Shown here piece by piece: positions 9,497 to 19,600 of a stretch of 55,573 nucleotides of DNA. Each line of letters opens with the position of its first letter. Positions within the stretch are counted from its first letter, which is position 1. A model generated the notes under the pieces. That model was not told where the DNA came from and made no database searches. It was given only the letters and a program-made list of their open reading frames with translations. Source of the DNA: Bacteroidales bacterium (GTDB lineage Bacteria; Bacteroidota; Bacteroidia; Bacteroidales; M50B96); NCBI GenBank assembly GCA_018401015.1, contig JAGYLP010000013.1, positions 1 to 55,573 on the forward strand. The letters are read 5' to 3'. The translations under genes were made by a program, and so were the position numbers.

Positions 9497-9931
9497 ATGA
9501 AAAAGATTTTCGCATTACTCAGTTTTATCTTCGCTCTTGGACTACTAAACGCTTCCACCCAACCTGGCAAGCAAGAAACGAAAGTGTCGAGCACCCTTGA
9601 AAACCTTAATCAATCCTCGCAAGACTCGCTTGGAGTTGCGGTTTATTACTTTCACGCAACCCGCCGCTGTGTAACCTGCGAAGCGATAGAGGCAGTAACC
9701 CGCGAAGCATTAGCTAGTTATTACGGCAATACGATTCCCCTTCAAACCATCAATCGGGACGAGGAAAAGGATCATCCACTAATCGCCAAACACAAAGTGG
9801 CCGGACAAACGCTGCTGATTATCAAAGGCGACGAGGTAGTTAACCTGACCAATACCGCTTTTTTGAATGCCCGAACCAATCCGGAAAAACTCAAAGCCAA
9901 AATCAAATCGAGCATCGACGAATTGTTATAA
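9497..9931 (+). CDS. arsF: ArsF-family protein (nitrophenyl compound nitroreductase subunit)
   Basis: A 144-residue protein with an N-terminal signal peptide (MKKIFALLSFIFALGLLNA), so it is exported or membrane-anchored. The family-defining stretch VYYFHATRRCVTCEAIEAV contains a CxxC motif at about residues 58-61 in a thioredoxin-like fold. Relatives are described as ArsF, acting with ArsE in nitro-reduction of aromatic arsenicals. Its stop codon overlaps the arsG start by one base (TAATG), so translation is probably coupled. Confidence 0.82.
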   Translation: MKKIFALLSFIFALGLLNASTQPGKQETKVSSTLENLNQSSQDSLGVAVYYFHATRRCVTCEAIEAVTREALASYYGNTIPLQTINRDEEKDHPLIAKHKVAGQTLLIIKGDEVVNLTNTAFLNARTNPEKLKAKIKSSIDELL

Positions 9932-10632
9932 TGGAAATACTACAACAACTACTGGAATCATCGCAAATTCCGATGCTTTCGGCCTTCCTGTTGGGGCTTA
10001 TGACGGCCATCAGCCCTTGCCCGCTGGCAACCAATATAACCGCCATCGGCTTCATCAGCAAAGACATTGAGAATCGAAAAAAAGTATTCCTGAACGGACT
10101 GGTTTACACCCTCGGACGTGCCATCAGTTATTCAGGCATTGGACTCATCTTCTTTTTCGGAGCCAGTCAATTTGAATTTTCGGCCATCCTGCAGGAATGG
10201 GGAGAAAAACTTTTGGGGCCACTGCTTATCCTGATAGGCATTGTTATGCTTGGGGTACTGAACCTTACTATTCCAGGGCTCACCTCCTTGAGCGAAAAGT
10301 TGGAAGAGCGATCACGTAGTGGTTTTGGAGGCGTATTACTTCTCGGAATTGTCTTTGCCCTGGCCTTTTGCCCCTACAGCGGTGTCTTGTACTTCGGAAT
10401 GCTCATTCCAATGACCATTAGTTCCGCCGGAGGATTACTCCTGCCCATCGTTTTTGCCATTGCAACCGGTATTCCGGTTATCCTCTTCGCCTGGCTAATT
10501 GCCTACAGCGTCGGGTCAATTGGCAATTTATACAATCGTATCAAAGTCTTCGAGCTATGGTTCCGCCGAGTTATCGCACTTTTATTTGTTGGAGTAGGCC
10601 TTTATCACTCATATAGCATTTTTCTTGGCTAA
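9931..10632 (+). CDS. arsG: ArsG-family aromatic arsenical efflux permease (DsbD/CcdA-like)
   Basis: A 233-residue membrane protein with about six helices in the DsbD/CcdA fold. The paired cysteine motifs ISPCPLATN (residues 29-37) and FCPYSGVLYFG (residues 145-155) sit in helices 1 and 4, the signature of the ArsG family, which is reported to export trivalent aromatic arsenicals. The one-base overlap with arsF and the downstream arsP support a dedicated organoarsenical function. A role as a general thiol transporter for ArsF cannot be excluded. Confidence 0.82.
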   Translation: MEILQQLLESSQIPMLSAFLLGLMTAISPCPLATNITAIGFISKDIENRKKVFLNGLVYTLGRAISYSGIGLIFFFGASQFEFSAILQEWGEKLLGPLLILIGIVMLGVLNLTIPGLTSLSEKLEERSRSGFGGVLLLGIVFALAFCPYSGVLYFGMLIPMTISSAGGLLLPIVFAIATGIPVILFAWLIAYSVGSIGNLYNRIKVFELWFRRVIALLFVGVGLYHSYSIFLG

Positions 10633-10665
10633 AGCTAGCTATATCGCCTTCCAAAAATCACAACA

Positions 10666-11796
10666 ATGAATCAACACCAAAATAAAACTCCGTTTATGGC
10701 TAAAAGCGACGAAATACCCTTCATCAAAAAAAGGAAAGCCAATTCACTAACACCCGAGCAAATTAGCAGGATTAGAATCATAACGGCCACTTCAATCGTA
10801 CTTCCCCTATTGCTTGCGCTCTATCATTTTCTTCCTGAATTGGTCGATGCACTTACTTACGAGCTTTTCAGGTTAAATGCGGAATCGCATATTGGTCAAT
10901 CGGTCAATTTCTTCTTTTACGATACCATAAAAATCCTGATTCTTTTATTCTTGATTAGCAGCCTTATGGGTGTAGTCAATGCCTATTTCCCCATCGATCG
11001 ATTACGCATTTACCTTACCACCAAGAAACTGTATGGCTTGGAATACTTTCTGGCTTCGTTTTTTGGAGCAATCACGCCCTTCTGCTCGTGTTCTTCGATT
11101 CCTCTCTTCATCGGATTCGTTAAAGGTGGGATTCCGCTGGGTGTTACTTTTTCTTTCCTCATTAGCTCGCCATTGGTCAACGAAGTAGCAGTAGCCATGT
11201 TTCTCGGCTTGTTCGGGCTGAAAGCAACACTTATTTATGCCGGAAGCGGTATCCTCCTGGGAATGTTTGGCGGCTTTCTATTAGGTAAGTTGAAGCTCGA
11301 ATCATTGTTAACGGACTGGGTTCGGGAAATACAAGCGAACTCCGCACGCGAAAATGAGATCTGGGACGGAGAACACACGCCTTTTATCGATCGGCTGCCA
11401 AGCATTATCCAAGACGGCTGGGACATTGTCCGGAAAGTACTGGTTTATGTCCTCATAGGAATAGCCATTGGTGCTGCGATGCACGGCTATGTTCCGGAAA
11501 ACTTCTTCACGGAATATCTATCGGCCGACAAATGGTACGGTGTGCCTTTCGCAGTTATTCTGGCTGTCCCCATGTATGCTAATGCGGCTGGAATCGTTCC
11601 CGTAATTCAGGTTTTTGTGGCCAAAGGCGTTCCGCTTGGAACGGCCATCGCCTTCATGATGGCAGTGGTAGGTCTTTCCCTGCCCGAAGCAACCCTGCTG
11701 AAAAAAGTGATGCAATGGAAGCTCATTGGGATTTTCTTCGGAGTTATCAGCGTCTTTATCATTCTACTCGGATATCTATTCAATTTAATTCTATAA
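10666..11796 (+). CDS. arsP: ArsP-type organoarsenical permease
   Basis: A 376-residue inner-membrane permease with eight or more helices (DUF318/PF03773 family). The conserved cysteine cluster TPFCSCSSIPLF lies near residue 138, and a second repeat-like region has MYANAAGIVPV. ArsP proteins extrude trivalent organoarsenicals such as methylarsenite and roxarsone(III). It starts 33 bases after arsG and is probably the last gene of the first ars operon. An internal ATG ten codons in (10696) is an alternative start. Confidence 0.85.
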   Translation: MNQHQNKTPFMAKSDEIPFIKKRKANSLTPEQISRIRIITATSIVLPLLLALYHFLPELVDALTYELFRLNAESHIGQSVNFFFYDTIKILILLFLISSLMGVVNAYFPIDRLRIYLTTKKLYGLEYFLASFFGAITPFCSCSSIPLFIGFVKGGIPLGVTFSFLISSPLVNEVAVAMFLGLFGLKATLIYAGSGILLGMFGGFLLGKLKLESLLTDWVREIQANSARENEIWDGEHTPFIDRLPSIIQDGWDIVRKVLVYVLIGIAIGAAMHGYVPENFFTEYLSADKWYGVPFAVILAVPMYANAAGIVPVIQVFVAKGVPLGTAIAFMMAVVGLSLPEATLLKKVMQWKLIGIFFGVISVFIILLGYLFNLIL

Positions 11797-11971
11797 GTAT
11801 GCATGGTTAGAACAAAATCTATTTCAACCAATTCGCGATGATTGTTGCTCCGTCCGATTTATTCCAAAAGGAGGCCTTGAAAACATGCCGGCAATTGGAA
11901 AGGATGAGAATGTATAGTGAAATGACTTATCCGACGAAATGCAATCATAAGCTTCTATTAATTTCCTATTT

Positions 11972-12014
11972 TTTGAAAGCACACAAACCATAAAAACGTA
12001 TGTTTGCGTCATAC
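11972..12014 (+). promoter_or_regulatory. ars operon 2 promoter and ArsR operator
   Basis: A -33-like TTTG lies at 11972-11975 and a perfect TAnnTTTG box (TATGTTTG) at 11999-12006, at close to Bacteroidota spacing. The -7 box is embedded in an inverted repeat GTATG (11998-12002) / CATAC (12010-12014). The arrangement copies the one before the first arsR although the arm sequences differ, so the two ArsR proteins may recognise different operators. Confidence 0.6.
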
Positions 12015-12032
12015 AAAATAAGACAACGAAAA

Positions 12033-12359
12033 ATGGATAAACGAACTATTTTCGATGAGGAATTGCAGGAATTAGCCCAACTGGCAAAGGGAATTTCCCA
12101 CCCGGCCAGACTAGCCATTCTGAAACACCTTTCCGAAACGAAATCCTGCATTTCGGGCAACATTTCCGATCAACTCCCATTGAGCCGCACCACTGTATCG
12201 CAACATTTAAAAGAACTCAAAAACCTCGGCTTAATTCAAGGGGAGGTCGAAGGACTTAAAATCAATTATTGCCTGTGCGGCAAACGATTAGAAGAATTCA
12301 AAGTACTGTTTAATAAGTTCTTTCAGGATGAACTTTTTTGTTACGATAATCCATGTTAA
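12033..12359 (+). CDS. arsR: ArsR-family metalloregulator (operon 2)
   Basis: A 108-residue winged-helix repressor: HPARLAILKHLSETKSC, then TTVSQHLKELKNLGLIQGE as the DNA-reading helix. Cysteines at KSCISG, in the wing (NYCLCGK) and near the C-terminus (LFCYDNPC) could bind As(III). I start at the ATG at 12033; the frame extends to 12000, but that would put the start inside the promoter box. It overlaps the possible upstream start of arsC. Confidence 0.88.
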   Translation: MDKRTIFDEELQELAQLAKGISHPARLAILKHLSETKSCISGNISDQLPLSRTTVSQHLKELKNLGLIQGEVEGLKINYCLCGKRLEEFKVLFNKFFQDELFCYDNPC

Positions 12360-12376
12360 ACGAAAAAAAGATACCC

Positions 12377-12805
12377 ATGCGAGTTTTAATTCTATGCACC
12401 GGTAATAGCTGCAGGAGCCAAATGGCCCACGGTTTTTTGCAATCGTTCGATTCGCGTCTAAGCGTATGTTCTGCCGGGACAGAGGCGTCCGGCGCTCTGA
12501 ATCAACAAGCCGTTGAGGTAATGAGCGAAATAGGCATCGATATCAGCCATCATACCTCCGATTCGGTAGAGCAATATTTACACGACGAATGGGATTATGT
12601 AATCACTGTTTGTGGCGGTGCCAACGAAGTTTGTCCTAGCTTCTCCGGTAAGGTAAAAACCCGGCTGCACATAGGTTTCGACGATCCATCGCATGCGGTT
12701 GGAACAGAAGAACTTGTTCGAAGTGAATTCTTGCGAGTTCGCGATGAAATCCGGGCAAGCTTTTACGATTTATACATTCGTGAAATGAAAACTCAACTAT
12801 CTTGA
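12377..12805 (+). CDS. arsC: Thioredoxin-coupled arsenate reductase
   Basis: A 142-residue low-molecular-weight phosphatase-fold protein starting MRVLILCTGNSCRSQMAHGF. It has the CX5R catalytic P-loop at residues 7-13. The later pair in YVITVCGGANEVCP matches the Cys82/Cys89 relay of pI258-type, thioredoxin-dependent arsenate reductases. It converts arsenate to arsenite for export by the next gene. An ATG at 12353 overlapping the arsR stop would add eight residues and is a possible coupled start; I prefer the family-like start at 12377. Confidence 0.87.
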   Translation: MRVLILCTGNSCRSQMAHGFLQSFDSRLSVCSAGTEASGALNQQAVEVMSEIGIDISHHTSDSVEQYLHDEWDYVITVCGGANEVCPSFSGKVKTRLHIGFDDPSHAVGTEELVRSEFLRVRDEIRASFYDLYIREMKTQLS

Positions 12806-12859
12806 CATTGGGCACTAATTCAGCATTTTAAAGCAAAAACAACTAAAACCTCAAATCAG

Positions 12860-13891
12860 ATGAAGAGTAGTAAAAAACAAATCGGATTTTTCGAAAAATA
12901 CCTCTCATTATGGGTAGCCATTTGCATCGCAGCCGGTATTGGAATTGGCAATGTAGCGGGCAGCAGCATGGAAGTATTGAGCAATTTAGAAGTATTCAAA
13001 GTGAATATCCCGGTAGCTGTTTTAATCTGGCTCATGATTTATCCCATGATGCTGCAAGTCGATTTTTCAAGCATTAAAAGTATCCGTAAACAACCCAAAG
13101 GAATTTTTCTGACCTTAATCGTAAACTGGCTTATCAAACCTTTTACGATGGCCTTTTTTGCCTGGATATTTTTCTCGAAACTCTATTCAGCCTTTATAAG
13201 TCCGGAACAGGCGGGTGAATACATTGCGGGAGCCATTTTATTGGGGGCTGCTCCCTGCACAGCCATGGTTTTTGTTTGGAGTTATCTTACCGATGGCGAT
13301 CCCAACTACACCCTGGTTCAGGTGTCGCTCAACGACCTCATCATCCTAGTCGCCTTTATTCCGATTGTCGGGTTACTCCTGGGCATTACTAATATTGAAA
13401 TACCTTACAACACTTTGGTTACTAGCATCGTAGCCTTCGTTGTCATTCCTCTTTTCGCAGGATACCTTACCCACAAAATCCTGATAAAACGAAGAGGAGA
13501 GGAATGGTTTAAAACTCAGTTTCTTCCGAAATTCAAACCGGTTTCTATCCTGGCATTGTTACTCACGCTCATCTTACTCTTTGCTTTTCAAGGCAATACC
13601 ATCGTAGATAATCCGCTGATTATCCTTTTGGTCGCGATTCCCCTCGTGATTCAAACCTACTTCATCTTTTTCATTAGCTGGTTCGGCGGCAGGAAATTAA
13701 AACTGCCCCACGCCATTTGTTCTCCGGCTGCCATGATCGGAGCCAGTAACTTTTTCGAATTAGCCGTGGCCGTCGCCATTGCTCTATTTGGACTCCAATC
13801 GCCTGCTGCAATGGTAACCGTTGTGGGCGTACTAGTCGAAGTTCCGGTAATGTTATCGCTGGTTAAGCTGTCGAACAAATGGAAGTATTAA
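12860..13891 (+). CDS. acr3: Acr3-family arsenite efflux permease
   Basis: A 343-residue membrane protein with ten predicted helices of the BART superfamily. It carries the essential cysteine in [15 protein letters not shown] near residue 133, and the second half has [15 protein letters not shown] with a conserved Glu. It exports arsenite using the proton motive force. It is downstream of arsC in the same direction, 54 bases apart, and completes the inorganic arsenic pathway. Full length for the family. Confidence 0.92.
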   Translation: MKSSKKQIGFFEKYLSLWVAICIAAGIGIGNVAGSSMEVLSNLEVFKVNIPVAVLIWLMIYPMMLQVDFSSIKSIRKQPKGIFLTLIVNWLIKPFTMAFFAWIFFSKLYSAFISPEQAGEYIAGAILLGAAPCTAMVFVWSYLTDGDPNYTLVQVSLNDLIILVAFIPIVGLLLGITNIEIPYNTLVTSIVAFVVIPLFAGYLTHKILIKRRGEEWFKTQFLPKFKPVSILALLLTLILLFAFQGNTIVDNPLIILLVAIPLVIQTYFIFFISWFGGRKLKLPHAICSPAAMIGASNFFELAVAVAIALFGLQSPAAMVTVVGVLVEVPVMLSLVKLSNKWKY

Positions 13892-14488
13892 GGAAATAAG
13901 CCGGTTTTTACCCTTCACTGACTCTTCATCGATCCCCTGATAGGTAGATTCATTCATCGAAGTTCGGATTCAAAGACTTCAACTTCTTTTTAGGCTGAAG
14001 CTGAATCGAACCAACAAGGTCATACGGGCCTTTCTATCTGTATTTTACAGAATGAGGTAACTAGCTTGAATTCGTGTATCGACTCCAAGATGCATCTCCG
14101 TCGAATATTAAGGTAAAATGAGCGAAGTGGTAACAAATCTTTCGGCCTATTTACCGATTATGTTACATCAAAATCATTTTACGGTATTTGTTCCTTACCT
14201 GAGAATCTGCAACGCGCTCCATACACCTCTCATTTTAAGCGCATTACACCTCAGACAAACAAAGAGAAGAACATGCTCGCAGGATCAAAAATGAACTTTA
14301 TAGACTGAATAACAGTACTTTACAGTAATTTGGAAGTTTTTATCCAGTTTTTTCCGTCCATGCAGATAGGTTTAGATTGAATCCTTACTTTACATTCGCC
14401 CTGAACCAAAGAATTCAATTTCCTCCTAGTTCGTTTGGAACTAAACCCTTACGGATTGGAAATAAGAAGACCTCTAAAACTTATGACC
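13892..14488. other. Long intergenic stretch
   Basis: Nearly 600 bases with no gene or RNA recognised. It probably carries the end of the arsenic operon and the promoter for the secreted protein that follows. No strong hairpin or TAnnTTTG box was identified, although an AT-rich run near 14300-14350 is a possible promoter region. Confidence 0.35.
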
Positions 14489-16438
14489 ATGAACAACAAG
14501 CGGAACACTATTTTAACCTCCAAAACCCATGCACTTTGGACAGCCATCCTACTACTAACCAGCACCTTATCTTTTGCAAGCCGACACACGGAAACGGATA
14601 AACAGCCAAGCCAAATCGAGACCTTACCTTCCGAGTACACTCCTCCCCTTCCTCCTAATGGAGCTACCGCTCAACTATGGACCGATTTTGGTGGCTTTTG
14701 GACTTCATCCGACCTTAGCCCGAATGCCACTCAACCGGACAATTCCCATAAATTACTCGCCTTTCTCTACAACGGAACCATTTATTCTACCGGGGTTAAC
14801 GACAATACACTCAACAGCAATAATGTAACCTTTACTCCAGGCAATTGGAGAGCGTTGCCCATCACTTCGGTAGCCAGCGGCAGTTGTCCGCCCCCTTCCT
14901 CCGATGCTTACCTCGTTATGTTAGGACAATTGTACGATGGAGTGGATGATGGAGGGAGCACTCCTGCACCTTTTGAAACCGAATTGAACGGATGCGCGAG
15001 TCCCGAAACCCTTTCAGCCTTTCTAACCGATGGAACCCGAGGTCTCGATATTGGAACCGGACTAGCCAATATCCCCGCCGGTACCAGCTTAACCTTTACT
15101 TTTAGTACGAATGGAATTACCCTGGCGAATATTGCCGACGGAGTGCCCGATATTCTAATCACTCAGCTTGCTTCGCCTGGTGGTACACAAGATGAACTCG
15201 CTATTCTCGACGGGAGTGGAAATATTGTTGGAAATGTTATCGACATCAATCAATCGAATACCACCTCGATTGGGACCTGGAGAGCCGACTTTTATTACCG
15301 CAACGGTGATATTCGAAACGATGGCGGAGTAACAGCGAATGGTGAACGCGATATTCGATACCTTACTTTTCAATTGAGCGATTTTGGAATCGATGGAACG
15401 AACTATCAGCAAGCAGTTTCTCTTCGCTGGACCGCCAGCGGATCGTCCGATCCGGCCTTTTTTGCTTTTAATGAACCTTCAATTAGCATTCCTACTCAAG
15501 TCACCATCCTTAATCCGGCCAATCAAGCAAGCAGTGTAGAATCAGGCTATGCCATTACGCCATCCTACGAAGTGGCTATTCAGGACAATCAGGGGCTAAC
15601 AGTGCAAGAGGCAGGACAGGTTATAACCGCCTCCATTTATCAAGGTACGGGTAGTTTACAAGGAACCCTGAGTGCAACCACGAATGCAAGCGGAATAGCC
15701 ACCTTCTCCGACTTAAAAATCATCGGATATGGCAATCATATCCTACAGTTTTCCTATTCCAGTCTTACACCAGCAACCTCGGCCATTGTAACTGTTAATT
15801 GTCAAAACCCAAGCGATGGCGGAACGATTGGCTCCGCTCAAAGCCTTTGCAGTGGGGTAACCCCTGCTTTGTTAGTGGAATCGCAAGCTCCAGGCGGCAC
15901 AATACAGGGAATAATCGAGTACCAATGGCAATCCTCTACCACTAGTGCCATTGCAGGTTTTGCCGACATTCCCGGAGCCACAGCAGCCAGCTACCAACCG
16001 GGATTACTCAATCAGACCACATGGTTCATCCGAAAAATAAAGGTTACATGCTCGCCTACTTGGCTAGCAAGCAATACCATTGAAATAACGATGAATCCCT
16101 TGCTTCAATACCAATCTAAAAATGGACTCGACTACACCTCAGCCAGAAACTGGAGCACCATGGGAAATTGGGAACAATTCAATGGAACCTCATGGATTGA
16201 TGCCTCAAGCTATCCGGGCGAAATAAACAATGCGTGTCCAGATCCCATTACAACGATCCAATCGACACACCGAATGGAAATTAATCCAAACGATCACATT
16301 CAAATTTCGAACTTATCGATCGAGGGGAATGGAAAACTCTGGATAAAAAGCGGAGCGAAATTATTCGTCCAGGATCAGCTTCAGCTCGAACAGCAAGCGG
16401 GTGCAAGCATCGAACTCGAAGGAAATGTTGGGCCTTGA
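14489..16438 (+). CDS. Large secreted protein with Ig-like domains, no sorting tail
   Basis: About 649 residues with an N-terminal signal peptide (MNNKRNTILTSKTHALWTAI, then a hydrophobic run ending in FA). The first 340 residues form an unnamed domain seen in Bacteroidota surface proteins. Next come a bacterial Ig-like segment (VITASIYQGTGSLQGTLSAT) and a PKD/SprB-like segment with CQNPSDGGTIGSAQSLCSG. The end reads as a right-handed parallel-helix-like stretch (LWIKSGAKLFVQDQLQL). The protein stops at EGNVGP without a T9SS C-terminal domain, unusual for this kind of protein, so it may be truncated. I chose MNNKR as start because earlier in-frame ATGs add a non-signal extension. Function unknown. 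Confidence 0.65.
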   Translation: MNNKRNTILTSKTHALWTAILLLTSTLSFASRHTETDKQPSQIETLPSEYTPPLPPNGATAQLWTDFGGFWTSSDLSPNATQPDNSHKLLAFLYNGTIYSTGVNDNTLNSNNVTFTPGNWRALPITSVASGSCPPPSSDAYLVMLGQLYDGVDDGGSTPAPFETELNGCASPETLSAFLTDGTRGLDIGTGLANIPAGTSLTFTFSTNGITLANIADGVPDILITQLASPGGTQDELAILDGSGNIVGNVIDINQSNTTSIGTWRADFYYRNGDIRNDGGVTANGERDIRYLTFQLSDFGIDGTNYQQAVSLRWTASGSSDPAFFAFNEPSISIPTQVTILNPANQASSVESGYAITPSYEVAIQDNQGLTVQEAGQVITASIYQGTGSLQGTLSATTNASGIATFSDLKIIGYGNHILQFSYSSLTPATSAIVTVNCQNPSDGGTIGSAQSLCSGVTPALLVESQAPGGTIQGIIEYQWQSSTTSAIAGFADIPGATAASYQPGLLNQTTWFIRKIKVTCSPTWLASNTIEITMNPLLQYQSKNGLDYTSARNWSTMGNWEQFNGTSWIDASSYPGEINNACPDPITTIQSTHRMEINPNDHIQISNLSIEGNGKLWIKSGAKLFVQDQLQLEQQAGASIELEGNVGP

Positions 16439-16638
16439 TGTAGGATGCTTCAATCGAACGAAGCCATCATGGTAAAATAAAAAACTCAATAATCAGCCAA
16501 CAGGAAACCCGAAAGCAAGGTTAAACTTACGACTCTATACTTTGCTTCGGGATTCTTGCAGGCACAGCTATTAGCAACATTGAAAGCTTCTTAAATGCTC
16601 GTATTCAGGGTAATTCAACTCGGTCCAGAGAACGATTC

Positions 16639-19600
16639 CTAAGGCAGGCGAATAAAAGACTTTCTACAAAACCCCTTTCTCCCTTCCAAAAGCAACATAT
16701 AACTTCCCGATGATAAACCACTAATATCGATGGAGCTGATGCGATGATTACCTGCAGATTTATAGCCTTCCTCAAGAACCCGAAGCGTTCTGCCGCTGTA
16801 ATCGAGTAAAGTAATGCGGATCTCGTCAGATTGTTCCAAGTGATATTCCAAATGCAGGTGCTCATGAGCCGGATTCGGATAAACGTTCATCGTTACCCGA
16901 TTTTCGGTTTCCAATATTCCGTTATACAAGGGTGCCTGAGTAAAAGCAAGTTCAATATTCTGTGTTAAATCCCATTCAAACTTGACAAACAGCGTACGCT
17001 CACTTTCATTAAAATAAACCGACTGAATTTCATTTTCATAAAGAGTAGCATCTGCAGCAATAGGCCATTCTATCCCTTGAAAATAAAATTTCTGTGGCGA
17101 CGACTCCAAATTAATAACCCTAACCTCCATCTTTTTAGAATTAGCAAATAACATGGGTGTTTCGGCAGCCGTGAGATAGAAAAGGCTGGAATCGGAATCG
17201 TAAATAGCTTCGAATTCCAACCACTCAAACGCATTCATCTCCAAACTATGTGGATTCTGGCCATCGTCGTTAAACCATTGATAATAAGAATAAGGCTCGT
17301 CCAAATCGGGATAATACCATAAACTCAGCTCCGACCCATCGTAATCCTGTAAACTATGCTTTTCCGATGCATGGGGAATAATGCTGCCACGTTTCACAAA
17401 AACAGGCATTGTCTCGATGGGAGCATAAGTCTGAATCCACTGATTACCGGGATGTATGCTCCGATCAAAATAATGAATCCATTTCCCGTCGGGTAAATAA
17501 ACCGAACGATAGGAGGAATTTTCCTCCAACATGGGAGCAATAAGCATCGAAGGACCCCAAAAGTATTGATCGTTAATCGTCTGTAAGACTGGATTATCGG
17601 ACTCGTAAAAATCCATAGCACGAGCCAAAGGGATACCGCTAAGAGCATATTCATAACTTAGGTGATAATTATACGGAATTAGCTGATAACGCAATTTTAA
17701 AAATTTCCTCAAAATATCCTTGTAAGGCTGCGGATATTGATAGGGTTCTGTTGCGACATCGACCCCATGAGCACGCATAACAGGAGAAAACGTTCCCAAC
17801 TGCATCCAGCGGGTATATAGCGAATTGTTTTGTCCGCCGCCGGTGAATCCACCCAAATCGCTATGCATGAAGCCAACGCCGCTATAACCCATATTCAGCA
17901 TAATCGGGATTTGCGCTTGCAGGCCTGAATACGACCGTTGCACATCGCCCGACCAGGGATAAGTCTGGAAGCGCTGCATTCCTGCGTAACCACTTCGTAT
18001 CAAGTTAAATAAGCGCTGCTCGGGAAATTCCTGACGGTATTTCCGATAAAGCATTTCAGCCCAGGCAAGCGAATATCGATTATGCAGCTCCATGGCCGGA
18101 ACCCCAGCATGAAACATATCGTTCGGATGATTCTCTGGCTCGCCCAAATCGCACCACCATCCGCCAGCACCCTCCAAAATCCTATTCCGATAGAAAGACC
18201 ACATCCAGTTCTGAGCATTACTATCGTTCATATTCAACAAACCAGCCGGTCCGGCCCAAAAATTATTGAGCAAGTAAGGCTGGTGGTTGCCATTTGTACC
18301 CAAAAACGACTGATTTACCAAAGTTTGATAATTCGAACTGCTTTGCACAAAATAAGGTTCCGTAATCAGAATGGTTTTCACACCACGCTGCTGCTCAAAA
18401 TCATCCATCATGCCAGTAGGATTAGGGAAACGGCTATAGTCCCAATCCAAATTACCCATGGTGGCTGTAGAACCAAACCAATACAAATCCAAAACGATAG
18501 CATCTAAAGGAAAATCTTGCAAAGCAAACTGATTCACAACCTCGCGAGTCGCTTGCTCGGTGGTATAACCGTACTTCGACTGTATATATCCCAGAGCCCA
18601 TCGTGGCGGCAGTTCAGGCTTACCGGTAAGCTCGGTGTAGGAATTCAAAATATTCGTATAATCCTTCCCTGCAAGGAAAAAATACGACAATACCGAGTCG
18701 TTGCAGGTGTATAGCAATTCCTCCGGATTAGTCAAATTCAAATTCCCGGCATGATGATGATGAAAATAGAGTCCATAGCTTTTCGAGGAGACTAAAAACG
18801 GGATGGTTACATTCAAATTTTTAGCTCCCCATCCATAACCATAATGCGCCTGATTGTGCATTTGCAGACTTTGCCCTTTCAAATTCAGATTAATTGCACG
18901 CGATCCGGTTCCGTGGATTACCTCCAGGGAATCGATGCGAAACGACACCAAGCTGGCCGCAGCACTATGACTAAGAGGAATGGATTCACGCAATAGAGTA
19001 TCACCCTGATAAAGGAACTGAAGCTGAAAGGGGAATTTTTGAATATGCACTTGCACCGAATCGGTAGCATAAACGAGCTTTGCACTATCTTCGGTTAGCT
19101 GGGTCATAGCCATTGGTTCCATATCGACGACGGAAACAGGCTCGTCCTGAAAGGATTCAGATTCTTCGGTACTCACCCGAATAATGGTTGGACTAAATGC
19201 TTTCAAATGAAAGCCGCCCCGATCCGTTTGAATCGATAATCCACTCCCTTGATAGGAATGACTGAGATATTCCAACTGATTGGAGCTGATCTCTATAGGG
19301 TAAAAAATATCACCTCCATCGGCAGTCCTTCCAACCTTGCTGCAATTCTCATTTCGAAATACAAAGGCTAAATGAGTAACGATTTCGCCAGCCGGAATCC
19401 CGTAATAGGAGCGAATGTGAAAACTAATTCGATGCATTTGATTCCCAAGATCCTCCATTATAACCTCCGAGGTATTTTCGCACCAGTCGGTTTTAACGTA
19501 TTTCCAATCCGACGGACCCGTGCTATAGCTGGTTAGCACACCGGTGTGCGCATAAATGGGAGATTCATTAATCAATTCCCCATTTCCTAAATTGGCCCGA

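Noticed and set aside
18082-18507. 141-residue plus-strand open frame
   Set aside because: It lies wholly inside the GH31 gene on the other strand and has no family motif; a shadow frame.
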